Source: Alphaproteobacteria bacterium
Lineage (GTDB): Bacteria > Pseudomonadota > Alphaproteobacteria > ATCC43930 > CGMCC-115725
NCBI GenBank assembly: GCA_017353855.1
Contig: JAFMSA010000173.1
Location: forward strand, 1 to 7,728
Reading direction: 5' to 3'
Length of the DNA: 7,728 nucleotides
Each line of letters starts with the position of its first letter. Position 1 is the first letter of the stretch. Positions 5,676 to 7,728 of the stretch are shown piece after piece. Made by a program: the position numbers and the translations under genes. The notes below the pieces were generated by a model. The model was not told the origin of the DNA. It saw only the letters and a list, made by a program, of their open reading frames with translations, and searched no databases.

Positions 5676-6410
5676 TCAGGCCGTGTTCCCGGCATCCACT
5701 GTCAGCACGGTGCCGGTAATATTGCCCGCCTTTTCCCCGAGAAGGAACTCGACGGCATTGGCGATATCGTCGATCCCGGCCAAGCGGCGCAGAGCGCTGC
5801 GTCGCATGATCTGCTCGCGATGCTGTTCTCCTAATCCCGCGGTCATTTCGGTATCGACAAAGCCGGGCGCGACGGCATTGACGTTTATCCCCAACGGACC
5901 GACCTCCCGCGCGAGAGACCGAGTGAAACCAAGCATCGCCGCCTTCGTCGCGCCATAGACCGACAGACCGCCGTAGCCGGTAAAAGCGATAATCGACGCG
6001 ACATTGACAATGCGGCCCCCCGCCCCCGCCATCATCGATCGCACGACATACTTGGTCAGGATCAGCGGCGATACCGTGTTCAGGAGAACGGTACGTTCGA
6101 TCTGCGAATCGCGGGTCGTAGCCAGGACGCCGCTCGTGCCGACGGCAGCGTTGTTCACGAGCCCGTATATCGCCCCAAACTCCTTGCGCACCGCACGCAC
6201 GGTATCGGGAACCATGGTAATTTCGCCGAGATCACAAGGCCGGAAGTGAAGCGATCCCCGTCCGTCGAGCTCGACCTCCCGCATTGCCGATACGAGTTGA
6301 TCGTTCTCGCGACGCGCAATAGTAATGACGCGATAGTCTGCAGCCGCCAGCTTGCGTGCGATCCCGAGGCCCAAGCCGCGGCTGCCGCCGGTCACAATAA
6401 CGTTGCGCAT
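5676..6410 (-). CDS. Short-chain dehydrogenase/reductase, FabG-like
   Basis: This is a 244-residue classical short-chain dehydrogenase/reductase, a cytoplasmic NAD(P)H-dependent oxidoreductase that typically reduces a ketone or oxidises an alcohol. It has the cofactor loop TGGSRGLG at 7-14, NNAA at 86-89, and the full catalytic set Asn111, Ser139, Tyr152 and Lys156 (YGATK). PGFVDTEM at 182-189 and the C-terminal TGTVLTVDAGN at 232-242 are typical of FabG-type proteins. Arg11 in the loop and Arg33-Arg34 after the second strand suggest NADP(H) preference. The ATG at 6410 shares its A with the TGA of the upstream ligase gene (TGATG) and has no separate ribosome-binding site, so translation is probably coupled. 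Longer in-frame starts inside the ligase gene are rejected, because the nucleotide-binding strand begins right after this Met. It likely reduces a beta-keto or keto intermediate of the pathway. Beta-ketoacyl-ACP reduction in primary metabolism is less likely in this context. Confidence 0.9.
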   Translation of the reverse strand: MRNVIVTGGSRGLGLGIARKLAAADYRVITIARRENDQLVSAMREVELDGRGSLHFRPCDLGEITMVPDTVRAVRKEFGAIYGLVNNAAVGTSGVLATTRDSQIERTVLLNTVSPLILTKYVVRSMMAGAGGRIVNVASIIAFTGYGGLSVYGATKAAMLGFTRSLAREVGPLGINVNAVAPGFVDTEMTAGLGEQHREQIMRRSALRRLAGIDDIANAVEFLLGEKAGNITGTVLTVDAGNTA

Positions 6411-7728
6411 CACTGCCGCGCCAGTTTGCCGGAAGCCGCGACATCCAGGGATGAGACGAGCCGGATTGCGGCCGGAACCTTGTATGCGGCGAGCGCGTCG
6501 CGACAAGTCTGGATGATCTCGGCCTTAAGCGCTTCGGCTCCGGCCGTCGAACCGACTCCATTGAGCGAGTCGTTCAGGACGACATCGGCAACGACGACCG
6601 ACCCGGTAATCGGATTTTTCCGCGCTTTGACGAGAGACATGTAGACGTCCGGATGCCGGTTGATTACGGCCTCGACCTCCTCCGGATGCACTTTGCTCCC
6701 GCCGACATTGATCGTTCCGTCTCTGCGGCCCGCGAAATAATAGCGCTCGCCGCGCCGTGCTACGATGTCGCCGGTGTCGACGAAACCGTCCGCTTCGGCG
6801 AGGGGTCTGCGGCCATTCCCGAGGTAACCGCTGGCGGTTCGCGGCGAGCGGATTCGCAGCGAGTCATTCTCGACCTTCAGCTCTACGTCGACACCCTGTT
6901 GTCCGATCAGGCTGGCGGGAAACCCCGCAAGAGCATCACCGACCTCGAACGCTACACCCGCCTCGGTCGATGCAAAGGCATGCGCGACCCGGGCCTGCGG
7001 GTACGTCGCCCGCAGTTGGTCGAGGATTGCCTGATCGGCGATCTCCCCCGACAAACGAACGTATCGCGGCCTGATACTGCGCGCCAGCGGGCTCATCAGT
7101 GCGCGGCGCCAGTGAGACGGGGTCCCGGAAATATGCGTGACTGCGCAGGCACCGGCGCGTTTGAGGAAGTCCCCTGTCGATTCTTCCGCGTTCGAGAGGA
7201 CGAGGGATCCGCCGCCGATAACGGCTCGCAGAAAGATCTGCAACCCCCCGTACCGGCGAATGTCGTAGAATGTACTCCATAGCACGGGATCTCCGGGACC
7301 CTCGCTGATCTTGATCGGAGCCGCGAGGCTTGAGAGCGAGTGGGCGACGAGCTTTGGCATGCCGGTGGTGCCGGATGTCAGCAGAACCCATTGCGTCTGA
7401 TGACGCTCGCGCCGCTGCGGCCTGGCCGGCGTCAGTGTCGCGCTGCATCTGACGACGCGTTCCTGCCCTGCAGGGGAGCGCCCGGAAGCAGGCTGGTCGG
7501 ACACTACCGCATCGATCTCTGCGGCTGCGGCGACGGCGGGAACATGCACGGCCTGAAGATCGGGAGGGCAAAGCACGATCCGGCGCGCAACTCCGTCGAG
7601 CTCGATCAGCGCCAGCGCTGCAGTGAGCTGATCCGCGCAGTCAACCATGACCGAGCACCCGTGCAGCTCGGCTAGCCGGCCTCCAAGACTCGAGCTACCA
7701 AGCAGACCGGTAAGATTGACACTTACTT
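6410..7728 (-). CDS. AMP-dependent acyl/amino acid ligase (ANL superfamily), 5' end outside the window
   Basis: The visible 438 codons encode most of a second adenylate-forming ligase. Counting from the Met at 7648, motifs are the phosphate loop LLTSGTTGMPK at 89-99, YDIRRYGGLQ at 128-137, AFASTEAG at 224-231, DGFVDTGD at 287-294, the hinge region YYFAGRRDGTINVGGSKVHP at 303-322 and the C-terminal SGKLARQ at 406-412, where Lys408 is the probable catalytic lysine. The frame stays open for 26 further codons upstream to the window edge, and those residues read like the family N-terminal domain. The Met at 7648 is therefore probably internal and the true start lies outside. The full protein would be expected near 450-500 residues. 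It belongs to a different subgroup from the ligase at 3742-5523, being shorter and lacking the FATP-type block. Its acid substrate and acceptor (CoA or carrier protein) are not evident. It overlaps the dehydrogenase gene by one base and is surely cotranscribed with it. Confidence 0.88.
   Translation of the reverse strand, partial: VSVNLTGLLGSSSLGGRLAELHGCSVMVDCADQLTAALALIELDGVARRIVLCPPDLQAVHVPAVAAAAEIDAVVSDQPASGRSPAGQERVVRCSATLTPARPQRRERHQTQWVLLTSGTTGMPKLVAHSLSSLAAPIKISEGPGDPVLWSTFYDIRRYGGLQIFLRAVIGGGSLVLSNAEESTGDFLKRAGACAVTHISGTPSHWRRALMSPLARSIRPRYVRLSGEIADQAILDQLRATYPQARVAHAFASTEAGVAFEVGDALAGFPASLIGQQGVDVELKVENDSLRIRSPRTASGYLGNGRRPLAEADGFVDTGDIVARRGERYYFAGRRDGTINVGGSKVHPEEVEAVINRHPDVYMSLVKARKNPITGSVVVADVVLNDSLNGVGSTAGAEALKAEIIQTCRDALAAYKVPAAIRLVSSLDVAASGKLARQ

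Noticed and set aside
6411..6506. Longer start for the short-chain dehydrogenase at 6506
   Set aside because: It would overlap the conserved C-terminal end of the ligase, and the nucleotide-binding strand begins directly after the Met at 6410.
6653..7282. 209-residue plus-strand open frame
   Set aside because: It lies antisense to the second ligase, whose adenylation motifs are unambiguous, and shows no protein-family features.

Overview
The window is GC-rich and densely coding. Codon use and the protein families resemble a rhizobial alphaproteobacterium (Bradyrhizobium-like). That placement rests on general resemblance, not on a marker gene. I see no rRNA, tRNA, CRISPR array or complete mobile element.

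Layout from left to right. Positions 1-273 hold no convincing gene, apart from a hairpin that may terminate the next gene. A 91-residue acyl/peptidyl carrier protein is encoded leftward (549 to 274). A 431-bp divergent control region (550-980) follows, with candidate promoters on both strands, a 21-bp tandem duplication and several GC-rich hairpins. A rightward run of four genes comes next: an acyl-CoA dehydrogenase-fold flavoprotein (981-2222), a stand-alone amino acid:[carrier protein] ligase derived from a seryl-tRNA synthetase-like catalytic core (2290-3222), a small SnoaL/NTF2-like protein (3325-3708) and a fatty-acid-transport-protein-type AMP-dependent acyl ligase (3742-5523). A convergent spacer with a GC-rich hairpin (5524-5675) separates these from a leftward pair: a second, different AMP-dependent ligase whose 5' end runs off the window (7728 to 6410), overlapping by one base an NADP-type short-chain dehydrogenase (6410 to 5676).

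The genes look like a small uncharacterised biosynthetic locus built around a free carrier protein. From what is known of the ligase family, it should adenylate a small amino acid (glycine or alanine in characterised members) and load it on the phosphopantetheine arm of the carrier protein next door. The flavoprotein, the SnoaL-like protein and the reductase could modify the tethered aminoacyl group or a product derived from it. The two acyl ligases could activate a second, carboxylic acid building block. The order of steps and the product are inference. No condensation domain, thioesterase, phosphopantetheinyl transferase, transporter or regulator is visible, so the pathway probably uses genes outside the window.
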